Assembly: GCF_000620085.1 (NCBI RefSeq)
Contig: NZ_KK211066.1
Coordinates: 196,318-260,317 of the forward strand
Source: Marinobacterium jannaschii DSM 6295
GTDB lineage: Bacteria > Pseudomonadota > Gammaproteobacteria > Pseudomonadales > Balneatricaceae
DNA: 64,000 nt
Direction: 5' to 3'
Under the pieces are notes generated by a model. It was not told where the DNA came from. It saw only the letters and a list, made by a program, of their open reading frames with translations, and did not search any database. The number at the start of each line of letters is the position of its first letter. The first letter of the stretch is position 1. Shown piece after piece: positions 7,375 to 16,700 of the stretch. Both the position numbers and the translations under genes were made by a program.

Positions 7375-10300
7375 ATGCCTGACTCAACCGTCTTAGCGAA
7401 GCTGCTGGAACCGATCCTTGAAGTCGCACGCCACCAGCGCCTGGACCCACAGGAGCTGCTGCAGAATGCCGGACTGACGCTGGAAACCCTGAATCAACCC
7501 GGGGCCAGAATCAGCAGCCAGACCCACAACGACTTGCTGGCCACACTGGCAGAACGACTCGGTAACCCGCGTATCGCCCTGCGCATTGGCGAAGCCACCC
7601 AGCCGCGGATGCTGGGGTCGGTCGGTTTCCTGATGACCACCGCAACAGACCTTAACAGCAGCTTCCAGCTACTGGCAGACTATATGCCGATTCTGCTCGA
7701 AGGGGCGCATCTGGACTACAGGGAAACGCCTTCCGGCAGAATATTGCGACTGGAGCTTAGTCAGTCACTGCCATTCACCGAAGAATGGCTGCTGGCCTGC
7801 CTGTACAACTGGCCTCGCTGGCTCAGTGGCAAGCAGATCCCGGCCGTCAGTGTCAGCCTGCTTCAGTCCGAGCCGGATAAGAGCCACGTCTGGCAGCAGT
7901 TCTTTGCCGCTGAAGTGCGCTTCGATGCACCGGCCAACCAGATCATTCTGCCTTCACGCTATCTGGAATATCCCTGCCTCGATGCCAACGAGGAGATGCA
8001 CCAGCTGCACCGTGAGTTCGCCGATACCCTGCTGAGCCACTCCAGTGAGGAGAGCGCCCTGATCGCCAGAATCCGCAGCCAGATCCGTCTGCAGCTGGCC
8101 AATGGTGAGGGTCAGGTACGCCGGGAACAGATCGCAGGCCTGCTTAATATGAGCCTGCGGACCATGCAGCGTAAACTGGGTACGCTGAACAGCAGTTTCC
8201 AACAACTGCTGGATCAGACCCGCAAGGAAGCCACCCTGCAGGAGATCCGCAAAGGCAAACTGAGTTTTGGCGAAATTTCCTATCGCATGGGTTTCTCTAA
8301 CCCATCGGCATTTCAGAAGGCATTTAAGCGTTGGCAGGGGATGCCGCCTACCGAGTACCGGCGCCAGCTAAGCGCCAGTGCCGAACCGGTGCAACCGGCC
8401 GACAAGGAAACCGCGCTGGATAACCTGCCGGCGCTGTCTCTGTCCGAATTCTATCCATTGGCGCTACAGCTGGTGGCCAGCAGCAGGCTCTGGCCGCTAC
8501 AGGCGGCTTGCACAACACCGGCAATGCTTAAGCTGAGCCGGCATCAGGAACAGTTCCGGATTCGCCGGGACAACAGTCCGGAGAAGAATCACCTTGACCG
8601 CCTGCGCTATCAGGCACCCGAATACGATTTCAGCAGCCTGCGTCCGCAGCTCGGCAGCAACGCCGCCCGGCTATATAACCTCGGCACCCTGCTGTTCCGC
8701 CTGCTGAGCAGCAGTGACGCCTTCGACCAGCCGGATATCGGCGCCATCCTGGATGCCAAGCAGCACCCGGACCGGGTGCCATTACCACGCCACCTGCCCG
8801 ACCATCTGGCCGCACTGATCATCCGCCTGCTGGCCGCAGATACTCAGACGCGCTATCACAGCGATGCAGCATTGACCGCCGACCTGATGCGCAGCCAACA
8901 ACTCTGGCAACAGAAAACTGACCCGCAACAGTATCCACCCGATCCGGACCTGCCCAGCCAGATTGAGCTGAACAGCGCGATCCTCTGGCAAACGCCGTTG
9001 GCAGAACTATCCCCCCTGATCGCACAGACACAGGACTTTCAGCATATCGCTATCTGTGGCGGCAGCGGCAGCGGTAAAACCGCCTTCCTGAATTACCTGC
9101 AGCAACAGTTGTGCCACCACGCCATTGTACTCTACGCAGATGCTTCGATAGATGCAGAGCACCCCCTGCCCGTCCAGATATTCAGCCCGCTGATTCACCG
9201 GATGTATCGCGCGCCCGCGCACTGGCAACAGCGCCTGCGACAACATCTTAGCTACCCGCTCCAGCTGGGCCGGCAGCTTTCGGGGCTGAGCAGCCTCTAC
9301 GGTGAAAGCACAACCAGCGATGCGGCTCCGGCCCTGAAAGAATCCCAGTGGCTGCAAAGCTACCGCGAACTGCTTCAGGCCTGCGGCGATCAAACCGTCG
9401 TACTGATGCTGGACAACTGTGACCAGCTGTCCCCGTTCGGCCAGTCGCTGATCCACGACCTGTTATCCAGGCCGCTGTCACAACCACTGCTGCTGATTAC
9501 CACCGCCAGTCATCCCGATACCTCTCCGGGCAATGAGATTCACTGGCTGCAGCCACTGACCCCGGCGCAGATCAGTCAGCTGGTGGCCGCCTCGCTGGCA
9601 ATGGAAAACCGGCCCGCGTCAGATAGCGTGGTGCTGGCGGCATTGCTAAGCCGTAAAACCGACGGTTCCCTGGCGCAGATCAGTCAGTTGCTGTCCGAGC
9701 TACAGCAAGGCGGCGCGCTGAGCTACCGCAGCGATCAGGCTCAGTGGCGATACAATGACGATCAGTCACCGGTCGTAGCGGACTCCGCACTGGGACCGCT
9801 CTACAGCGATACCCTGCTGCAGCTGCATTCGATCAGCAGGGAACTGCTGAATATTGCCGCCGTCATCGATGCCCCTTTCAGCCTGGACCAGGTGGCCGAC
9901 CTGATGGCCGATCCGCTGGCACGGATGGAGATCCATCTCTGGCCACTATTGCAATCAAATATACTGGTCCGCTGTGAGGGACAGCCTCAACGGTTCAGCT
10001 TCAGTCATCCTCAGCTGGCAAGCTTTATCTATCGCAACATCCCTGCACAGCACCGCTGCCAGCTGCACCTGCATATCGGTCTGAGCCTGATACCGCAAGG
10101 TGGGGCAGATGATGAACCGCTCAGCAGTGCACACCTATCACATCTGGCCCACTGCCCTCACCTGTTGCCACCAGATCAACGCCAGCTGTTCGCCGCCCAG
10201 TGCCGGGACCTGGCATCACTTGCGTTGCAACAGGATGATGCCGGACGCGGCCTGCAACTGACACAACACGGCCTGAAGCTGCAGACCAGTGCCAGCGACG

Positions 10301-11751
10301 GCTTAAACTTCGAGCTGCAGATCCTGCACTGGCAGTCATTGTGGGCACTGAAGCGGCAGGACGCGGCAGTCGCCGTCTACCGGAAACTGAAGCGCAGCCA
10401 GCGCCTGCCGCAGCAACAGCAGTTGCTGCTGTATCATCGCGCCCGGCAACTGTCGGAATCCGGCCAGCAGGCTGATGCGCTTAAGCTACTGAATCAGGCG
10501 CTGACACTACTTGGCGCACCGATACCGGATGATAATACTGCCCTGCGGCTGCAGCTGGCCGATCAGTGGAGCCGCCTGGAGCTGGCCCCTGGCGATGATG
10601 CAGACAGCGGAGAGGAGCCGCATCGCGCCCTGCTCGAGCTCTACGCCCAGGTCGCCGAATTGCGCGGTTTCCCGCTGCATCAGGCCTGCGCCATTACCCG
10701 CCCCGGCCTGCCAGCGATGTCTGAAACCGCACAACGGCCCTGGGATGCCGTAACCTTTGCCGGCCTCAGCTTTGTCAGCAGCTGGTTAATTGAAGACCCG
10801 GGATCAGCACAGCGCTACGCCCGGCAGGCGCTGGAGCGGGCCGAACGGCTCCCGGACTGCGGTCATAAAGCCCGGGCCTTGCTGATCTGTGGCAGTCGTA
10901 CCTGTCACTGGTACCAGGATCATGCCCACGCGGCACAACTGGTTCAGCAAGCGACGGATATCGCCCTGAACAGCCGGGAATGGGCGCTGGCCGGACAGGC
11001 CATTGTGATCGGGGTGAATCAGCAACTCTTTGCTGACCAGCCGTTACCCGACAGCAAGGCACTCGAAGCTGGGCCACTGGAGCAGCTGCGTCAGCTGCAG
11101 CTGCCCCATCAGGTAGCCCGGCTGAAGAATTCAGCCCTGTGGCTGGTTCAGCAACTTGCCGGCAACCAGAAATCCGCTGCCCCCTGGCAGCTGCCTGCCG
11201 CTGACAGCAGCGACAGCTGGCATATGCTGGCTCGCAGTTGCAGCGCCTTGTTGATGGATAACCGCGCCGAATGGGATCGCTGCCTGCGACATGAAACCCA
11301 GCTTGAGAATCAGCTGGCCGGCCAGCAGGCCGTAGCGCTGATGCAGCTGTTCACGACCCTGATGCGCCTTGACCGGCTGCGCAGCCCCCATACAGGCCAC
11401 CATCCGCTACTCCGGCATGAGGTCCAGCGACAATCTGCCCGCTTTGAACTCTGGGCTGAGCGCAATCCGGCGAACTTCGGTGCCATGTGGCTGCTGATTC
11501 GGGCCGAATCAGCCAGTCTGGGGGAACGTCCGGCGGAGGCAATTGAGTGCTACGAACAGGCGCTACAAGGTGCCTCCGGGCTGATGCTGCAGGCATTAAT
11601 CAGCGAGCGCTATGGCAAGTACTCAGTCGCACTTAAGCGTCCGGCGGCCGGAAACCTGCTGATCAGACAGGCGATCACGCTGTACCGCCAGTGGTCGGCA
11701 GAGGCCAAGGCCGCACAGCTGGAGCAATGGTTGAGCCGGTTCGCCCACTAA
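7375..11751 (+). CDS. Giant AraC regulator fused to a kinase C-lobe remnant, STAND-type ATPase and helical repeats
   Basis: This 1458-residue protein has four parts. Residues 1-225 resemble the arabinose-binding-like N-domain of OruR/ArgR-type AraC proteins. Residues 230-335 are the AraC double helix-turn-helix (ISYRMGFSNPSAFQKAFKRW). Residues about 405-510 look like the C-lobe of a Ser/Thr kinase (YQAPE at 412, LYNLGTLLFRLLSS, then DTQTRYHSDAALTADL), with no HRD or DFG motif before it, so it cannot be an active kinase. Residues about 535-800 are an AAA/STAND ATPase with Walker A GGSGSGKT at 562-569 and Walker B VVLMLDNCD near 676. The remaining roughly 650 residues are TPR-like helices. The usual STAND kinase-ATPase chassis therefore seems joined to an AraC output at its N-terminus. 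A response regulator follows after 75 bp. Confidence 0.85.
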   Translation: MPDSTVLAKLLEPILEVARHQRLDPQELLQNAGLTLETLNQPGARISSQTHNDLLATLAERLGNPRIALRIGEATQPRMLGSVGFLMTTATDLNSSFQLLADYMPILLEGAHLDYRETPSGRILRLELSQSLPFTEEWLLACLYNWPRWLSGKQIPAVSVSLLQSEPDKSHVWQQFFAAEVRFDAPANQIILPSRYLEYPCLDANEEMHQLHREFADTLLSHSSEESALIARIRSQIRLQLANGEGQVRREQIAGLLNMSLRTMQRKLGTLNSSFQQLLDQTRKEATLQEIRKGKLSFGEISYRMGFSNPSAFQKAFKRWQGMPPTEYRRQLSASAEPVQPADKETALDNLPALSLSEFYPLALQLVASSRLWPLQAACTTPAMLKLSRHQEQFRIRRDNSPEKNHLDRLRYQAPEYDFSSLRPQLGSNAARLYNLGTLLFRLLSSSDAFDQPDIGAILDAKQHPDRVPLPRHLPDHLAALIIRLLAADTQTRYHSDAALTADLMRSQQLWQQKTDPQQYPPDPDLPSQIELNSAILWQTPLAELSPLIAQTQDFQHIAICGGSGSGKTAFLNYLQQQLCHHAIVLYADASIDAEHPLPVQIFSPLIHRMYRAPAHWQQRLRQHLSYPLQLGRQLSGLSSLYGESTTSDAAPALKESQWLQSYRELLQACGDQTVVLMLDNCDQLSPFGQSLIHDLLSRPLSQPLLLITTASHPDTSPGNEIHWLQPLTPAQISQLVAASLAMENRPASDSVVLAALLSRKTDGSLAQISQLLSELQQGGALSYRSDQAQWRYNDDQSPVVADSALGPLYSDTLLQLHSISRELLNIAAVIDAPFSLDQVADLMADPLARMEIHLWPLLQSNILVRCEGQPQRFSFSHPQLASFIYRNIPAQHRCQLHLHIGLSLIPQGGADDEPLSSAHLSHLAHCPHLLPPDQRQLFAAQCRDLASLALQQDDAGRGLQLTQHGLKLQTSASDGLNFELQILHWQSLWALKRQDAAVAVYRKLKRSQRLPQQQQLLLYHRARQLSESGQQADALKLLNQALTLLGAPIPDDNTALRLQLADQWSRLELAPGDDADSGEEPHRALLELYAQVAELRGFPLHQACAITRPGLPAMSETAQRPWDAVTFAGLSFVSSWLIEDPGSAQRYARQALERAERLPDCGHKARALLICGSRTCHWYQDHAHAAQLVQQATDIALNSREWALAGQAIVIGVNQQLFADQPLPDSKALEAGPLEQLRQLQLPHQVARLKNSALWLVQQLAGNQKSAAPWQLPAADSSDSWHMLARSCSALLMDNRAEWDRCLRHETQLENQLAGQQAVALMQLFTTLMRLDRLRSPHTGHHPLLRHEVQRQSARFELWAERNPANFGAMWLLIRAESASLGERPAEAIECYEQALQGASGLMLQALISERYGKYSVALKRPAAGNLLIRQAITLYRQWSAEAKAAQLEQWLSRFAH

Positions 11752-11826
11752 CCGGCGAATTCCGCCCCTGTCTTACACTGTGTACAATACTCACCTTTAT
11801 ATTCAAATAAGCTGAGCCTCCCCCCG

Positions 11827-12888
11827 ATGATGAATAGCAGCCAGCCCTGGCGGATACTGGTCGTGGATGACGAAGAAGGTATTCACGGCATTACACGAAT
11901 GATCTTTCGCAGCTATGAGTTTGAGCAGCGCCCGGTCGAGCTGATCAGCGCACTGAGCGGCCGCGAAGCGCGGGAGAAGCTCAACCGTCATCCGGATATC
12001 GCCGTGGTACTGCTGGATGTAGTCATGGAAACCGATCATGAAGGGCTGGAGCTGGTGGAATATATCCGTAACCAGCTCGGCAACCGCCATATCCGTATCA
12101 TCCTGCGCACCGGACACCCTGGCTATGCTCCGGAGACCGAGGTGATCGTTAACTACGATATCAACGATTACCTGAGTAAAGCCGAGTTGTCTGCCTCACG
12201 CCTGCTGACCTCCGTAGTGGTCGCACTGCGCTCTTATCGGGATATTGCGCAGCCGGATACAGCGCCAGACGCGGCCACCGATGGCAACGTCAGCGGCGAC
12301 CTGTCCGCCTGCGGGCAGGCCCTGGCGGAGCTTTCCGGCCAGCTTGAACGCCAGGGGCAGCGACTGAATCAGCTCGACCTGTCGCCGATGGCCCGTGACC
12401 TCTGCCACGAGCTGCAATCACTCCATAGCAGGCTGGACAACCGCTGCCGCCAGCTACAGCCGGTTAAGGCCAGCGCTACTCCGCAACAGCTGGATCTCAA
12501 GATCTTGCTCGATCAGGTCAGCAATGCGTTTCTGCCACTGGCCCGGCGTCAGGGCTGGTTACTGGATTACAGCAAAGATCCCGCAGTCCCCGACCAGATC
12601 GACAGTGATCCGCACCTGATACGGCAGCTACTGCTGACAATGGTCGAACTGGCGGCGCTCAGAAGCCGGGGTTCTGACCTTAAACTGACACTCGACAGGG
12701 AACAGCAGCAGCTGGTTATCTGCGTAAAGGCCGGGTTCGGCACAGGCGATGAAACAACGGAAAATCCGGACTGGTGCCGGCGCCTCGAAAGCAATATCAA
12801 CTTGCTCTGCCAGCAGATGGGTGGTTCGGCGACAGTCTCGGCTCAGGCAGGTGACAGCACGCTGGTCAGCAGCCGTATAGCGATCTGA
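11827..12888 (+). CDS. Response regulator with receiver domain and degenerate HATPase-like C-terminus
   Basis: The 353-residue protein starts with a receiver domain (ILVVDDEEGIHGITRMIF). The phosphoacceptor Asp is in VVLLDVVMETDHEGLELVEY, Thr in IILRTGHPGYAP and Lys in DYLSKAEL. The segment DYLSKAELSASRLLTSVVVA is typical of DUF3369-type regulators, but that domain does not follow. Residues about 150-350 instead resemble a worn histidine-kinase body: a helical stretch with no obvious phospho-histidine box, then a weak HATPase-like fold (DSDPHLIRQLLLTMVELAAL) without clear N or G boxes. No DNA-binding domain is visible. It lies 75 bp after the AraC-STAND gene and is probably cotranscribed, so they may form one signalling pair. 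Confidence 0.8.
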   Translation: MMNSSQPWRILVVDDEEGIHGITRMIFRSYEFEQRPVELISALSGREAREKLNRHPDIAVVLLDVVMETDHEGLELVEYIRNQLGNRHIRIILRTGHPGYAPETEVIVNYDINDYLSKAELSASRLLTSVVVALRSYRDIAQPDTAPDAATDGNVSGDLSACGQALAELSGQLERQGQRLNQLDLSPMARDLCHELQSLHSRLDNRCRQLQPVKASATPQQLDLKILLDQVSNAFLPLARRQGWLLDYSKDPAVPDQIDSDPHLIRQLLLTMVELAALRSRGSDLKLTLDREQQQLVICVKAGFGTGDETTENPDWCRRLESNINLLCQQMGGSATVSAQAGDSTLVSSRIAI

Positions 12889-13073
12889 GTTGTCAGCGAA
12901 GGCTGAATGACGGGATAAAAACCACCCGGCCCTGCGGACCGGGTCTGGCAAAATACCAAGTTGAGAGGAGTAAGGTGTGTTGCATGGGTTCGCTGGCATA
13001 TGCCGTAAACCATGCATCAACAATAAGCCTGAAAAAGCCGGCCCAGGCGCAACTCCGGACCGGATGAGGGCTT

Positions 13074-13379
13074 ATGACGCTGATCTGGCTGGTTATTGGT
13101 GACGAGCCTCAAACCAGCCTGGACAGTCGGCAACCCAGTGGAAGACCAGACTTTCCGCTGCCCGGCAGAGCCATTACCTCTGCCGGTCGGCGGATAGCGC
13201 AGTTTCCGGTTACCGCCCTGCCCCAGGGAGAAGCCTGCCGTCGAGTGCAATATCGATTGCGTGCCGGCACCCCGCGCAACTGGGCTGCCGAAAACTCTTC
13301 ACAAGCAACTGTTTGCCCCTCAAAGCCCGCAACCGCTGTTCAGCGGCAGCCTGCATTATCAGGGCTGTCCGGCAGATAA
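13074..13379 (+). other. Doubtful small coding region or decayed gene in a 910-bp gap
   Basis: An ATG with GAGGG 5 bases upstream opens a 101-residue frame. Its first roughly 65 codons look like genuine usage for this genome (ctg, acc, gac, ccg and gcc dominate). The codon pattern then becomes atypical, while an overlapping +1 frame from about 13261 becomes more coding-like (SPQPLFSGSLHYQGCPADKP). This fits a frameshifted gene, but the +1 frame then runs antisense to the small gene at 13459-13683. No homology is recognised. The rest of 12889-13458 holds a GC-rich hairpin at about 12924-12944 and nothing else I can name. Confidence 0.2.
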
Positions 13380-13458
13380 ACCGCCAGACATTTTCCCGGC
13401 AACCACGCCAGAGGCCGCCGGGGGTACTACAAATTCAGATTCTGATAGACAATGCCGA

Positions 13459-13683
13459 TCAGTTATCCGACAGGACAAAGACCGCTTCTTCGGTCTGGTT
13501 GTTGATCCAACTCTCCACATCCGCCTGACTGCGGCCAAAAAACACCACGCGGGACATAGCGTTGAGGCTGCCGTTATGGCCGATTGGCTGACGGTATACC
13601 CACCAGCTGTTTGCCGTCTGCTCGACGATTTTGTGAACGTAACGTACGGGCTGGAAATGACGAAGCGACGTCATTGCGGTCAT
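13459..13683 (-). CDS. Small hypothetical protein (74 aa)
   Basis: The product begins MTAMTSLRHFQPVRYVHKIV and continues with TANSWWVYRQPIGHNGSLNA and VVFFGRSQADVESWINNQTE. Its mix of aromatic and charged residues looks like a real folded protein, not random translation. An AGGTAG motif lies about 10 bases upstream of the ATG. It has no signal peptide or membrane segment. It stands alone in the gap between the response regulator and the glutamate dehydrogenase gene, on the same strand as the latter and beyond its stop codon. Function unknown. Confidence 0.5.
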   Translation of the reverse strand: MTAMTSLRHFQPVRYVHKIVEQTANSWWVYRQPIGHNGSLNAMSRVVFFGRSQADVESWINNQTEEAVFVLSDN

Positions 13684-13799
13684 TGTCTTATCTACCTGTT
13701 AGGTTATGGATCTCTGATCCGATTATTGTTTGTCTAAGTGATCAATCTCGTGCAGAGACGGCTGCCCGGCGGGCAGTCGCCTCTGCTGATGACCCGGAC

Positions 13800-16700
13800 T
13801 TATTCAGCCTGAGCCAGTTCCATCAGTTCACGTACGGCGACGGTAAAGATGGCGCAATCGTAGCTGCTGAGGCCACGCAGCTCGTTCAGCATCTGCTGCC
13901 AGCGGGACATCTGGGCACCGTTACGGTGCAGCCAGTGGTCCAGCTGGGAGCTTTCTTCATCTTCAGCTTCGCTCTGGCGCAGCACGGCGACGGTAATCGC
14001 ACGCTGCTGGCTGCTCAGGTCTTCACGGAAAGCATCCCGTGCCAGTAGCTGCCAGTGGTTAACGGCGTCGAAGCCACGCACCTGCTCATCAAACCAGTGC
14101 AGCTCCAGTCGCTCACCCAGATCGAAGTGGATCTGCGCCACACGACTCAGCTCTTTGCCGGTCTGCTCGGTGGCCTGCACCACACTCAGCAGGGTGTACA
14201 GGCTGTCTGCAGCCGCCGCGTAATCGGCCAGTTCTGCCGGTACGCCGGAATCGGTCAGTTCCTGATGCTCAGCCTGCAGCGCCTGCAACGGACGCCCCTT
14301 GAGCATTTCGGAGATACGACCACCGATCTCGGCAACGGCTGGCTGGTACTGGCCAACGATCTCGCTGACATTCATCTCCAGGCGGGCATTGCGCAGGAAC
14401 CAGTAGGTCGCACGACGCACCAAGCGGATCAGGTTCGCCAGCATCAGCTGCTGGGTATCGGCGCCGACCACATTGTCCAGGGCTTCGATCTCGCCACGCA
14501 GGCGATCCAGGTCGTACACATCGCGGGCCACGACATAAGCTGCTGCGATATTCGCAAAGTCCATGCCAGTTGCCTTATGCAGGCGCTGTACGAAGGTAAT
14601 GCCCATATCGTTAACCATCTTGTTAGCGATCTGGGTGGCTACAATTTCCGGCTGCAGGCGGTGGGCAGCGATCTCTTCCGGGAAGCGCTGCTGCAGTACC
14701 GCCGGGAAGGCTGTAAATACGGCTTTGGCCAGGTACGGATCCTTGGTGATCCAGGTGCTGGCCAGCTGCTCTTTCAGCTCGGCTTTGGCATAGGAGATCA
14801 GCACTGACAGTTCAGGACGGGTGAACCCGGACTGATCCTGCTTGCGCTGCTGCAGCTCTTCGTCGGTCGGCAGGAATTCCAGCGGACGATTCAGCTTACC
14901 CTCGCCTTCCAGGCGGTGAATCAGGCGCTGGTACTCATCCACGTGCTGCTTGGCATGCTCATGCGCCAGGCTGATTGCCAGTGCCTGATTGTAGTTGTTC
15001 TGCAGTACCAGTTCGGAGACTTCATCGGTCATCTCCTTCAACAGCGCGTTACGCTGCTTAACCGTCATATCACCGTTGGCAACCACTTCGTTCAGCAGGA
15101 TCTTGATATTGACCTCATGGTCAGAGCAATCCACGCCACCGGCGTTGTCGATAAAGTCGGTGTTGGACTTACCGCCACTCTGGCAGAACTCGATACGGCC
15201 CAGCTGGGTGAAACCGAGGTTACCGCCCTCACCAAGCACCTTACAGCGCAGTTCATTACCGTTGATACGCAGGCTGTCGTTGGCCTTATCGCCGACATCG
15301 GCGTGACTCTCGTGCGAAGCCTTAACGTAGGTACCGATACCACCGTTCCAGATCAGGTCGACCGGCGCTTTCAGCAGCGCTGTCAGCAGTGCATTCGGTG
15401 CCAGGCGATCTTCCTGAATATCAAAGCGGGCTTTCATCTCAGGCGAGATCTCGATCCACTTGGCAGCGCGGGAGAAGATACCACCACCCTGTGAGATCAG
15501 CTCTTTGTTGTAGTCTTCCCAGCTGGAGCGCGGCAGTTCGAACATACGCTTACGTTCCACAAAGCTGCTGGCGGCTTCCGGATTCGGGTCGATGAAGATA
15601 TGCATATGGTTAAAGGCCGCAACCAGCTGGATATGCTCAGACAGCAGCATGCCATTACCGAATACGTCACCGGCCATATCACCGATCGCAACCACAGAGA
15701 ACTCTTCGGACTGAGTGTCGAGACCGTTTTCGCGGAAGTGCAGTTTTACCGACTCCCAGGCACCGCGGGCCGTGATGCCCATACCTTTGTGGTCGTAGCC
15801 CTGGCTGCCACCGGATGCGAACGCATCGCCCATCCAGAAGCCATACTCTTCGGCGATACCGTTGGCGATATCGGAGAAGGTTGCGGTGCCTTTGTCGGCC
15901 GCCACTACCAGGTAAGGGTCATCTTCGTCGTGACGTACCACATCCGCTGGCGGTACCAGATCACCGCCTTTCAGGTTGTCGGTGATATCCAGCAGGCCTC
16001 GGATAAAGGTCTTATAACTGCGGATACCTTCAGCCTGAATCTCTTCACGGCTGCCGTTCTTCGGCAGGGCCTTGGCGACAAATCCACCTTTAGCACCGAC
16101 GGGTACGATAACGGCGTTTTTCACCTGCTGCGCCTTTACCAGGCCCAGTACTTCGGTACGGAAATCTTCCAGACGATCGGACCAGCGCAGGCCACCACGG
16201 GCGACCTTACCCCCGCGCAGGTGAACACCTTCGACAGTGGCGGAGTAAACAAAGATCTCGAACATCGGACGCGGCAGCGGGATCTCGGCGATCGCACTCG
16301 GGTTCAGCTTGAAGGAGAAGTACTCTTTCAGCTGGCCATTTTCATCCTGCTGGAAATAGTTGGTCCGCAGGGTGGCCTTCATCAGCTCGAGGAAGCGACG
16401 CAGGATCTTGTCGTCGTTGAGGTTATCGACCTTATCCAGCGCATCAATAATGCTGTTTTCGAGACGTTCAGAGACCGCACGAATCTTTTCGTGGCTCTGG
16501 CGATGCGGCTCAAAGCGGGCGCGGAACAGGTTCACCAGCAACTTGGTCACCTGCATGTGCCCGGCCAGGGTACCGGCGATATACGGCTGGGAGAAACCGA
16601 AGCGCAGCTGACGGTTGTAGCGGGCATAGGCACGCAGCATCGCCACTTCGCGCCAGCTCAGACCGGCACCGATCACCAGGTGGTTAAACTCATCATTTTC

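Noticed and set aside
12924-12944. GC hairpin after the response regulator as a terminator
   Set aside because: There is no T-run on the plus strand. On the minus strand a T-run follows but no confident gene ends there, so it is not called.
13340-13400. Resemblance of YQGCPADKPP to the DsbD N-domain motif
   Set aside because: The spacing to the Pro-Pro differs and no neighbouring DsbD features are present. It is probably chance.
13745-13790. CTGCCC-GGC-GGGCAG hairpin past the gdhB stop as a terminator
   Set aside because: The stem is good but no T-tract follows on the minus strand, so I do not call it.
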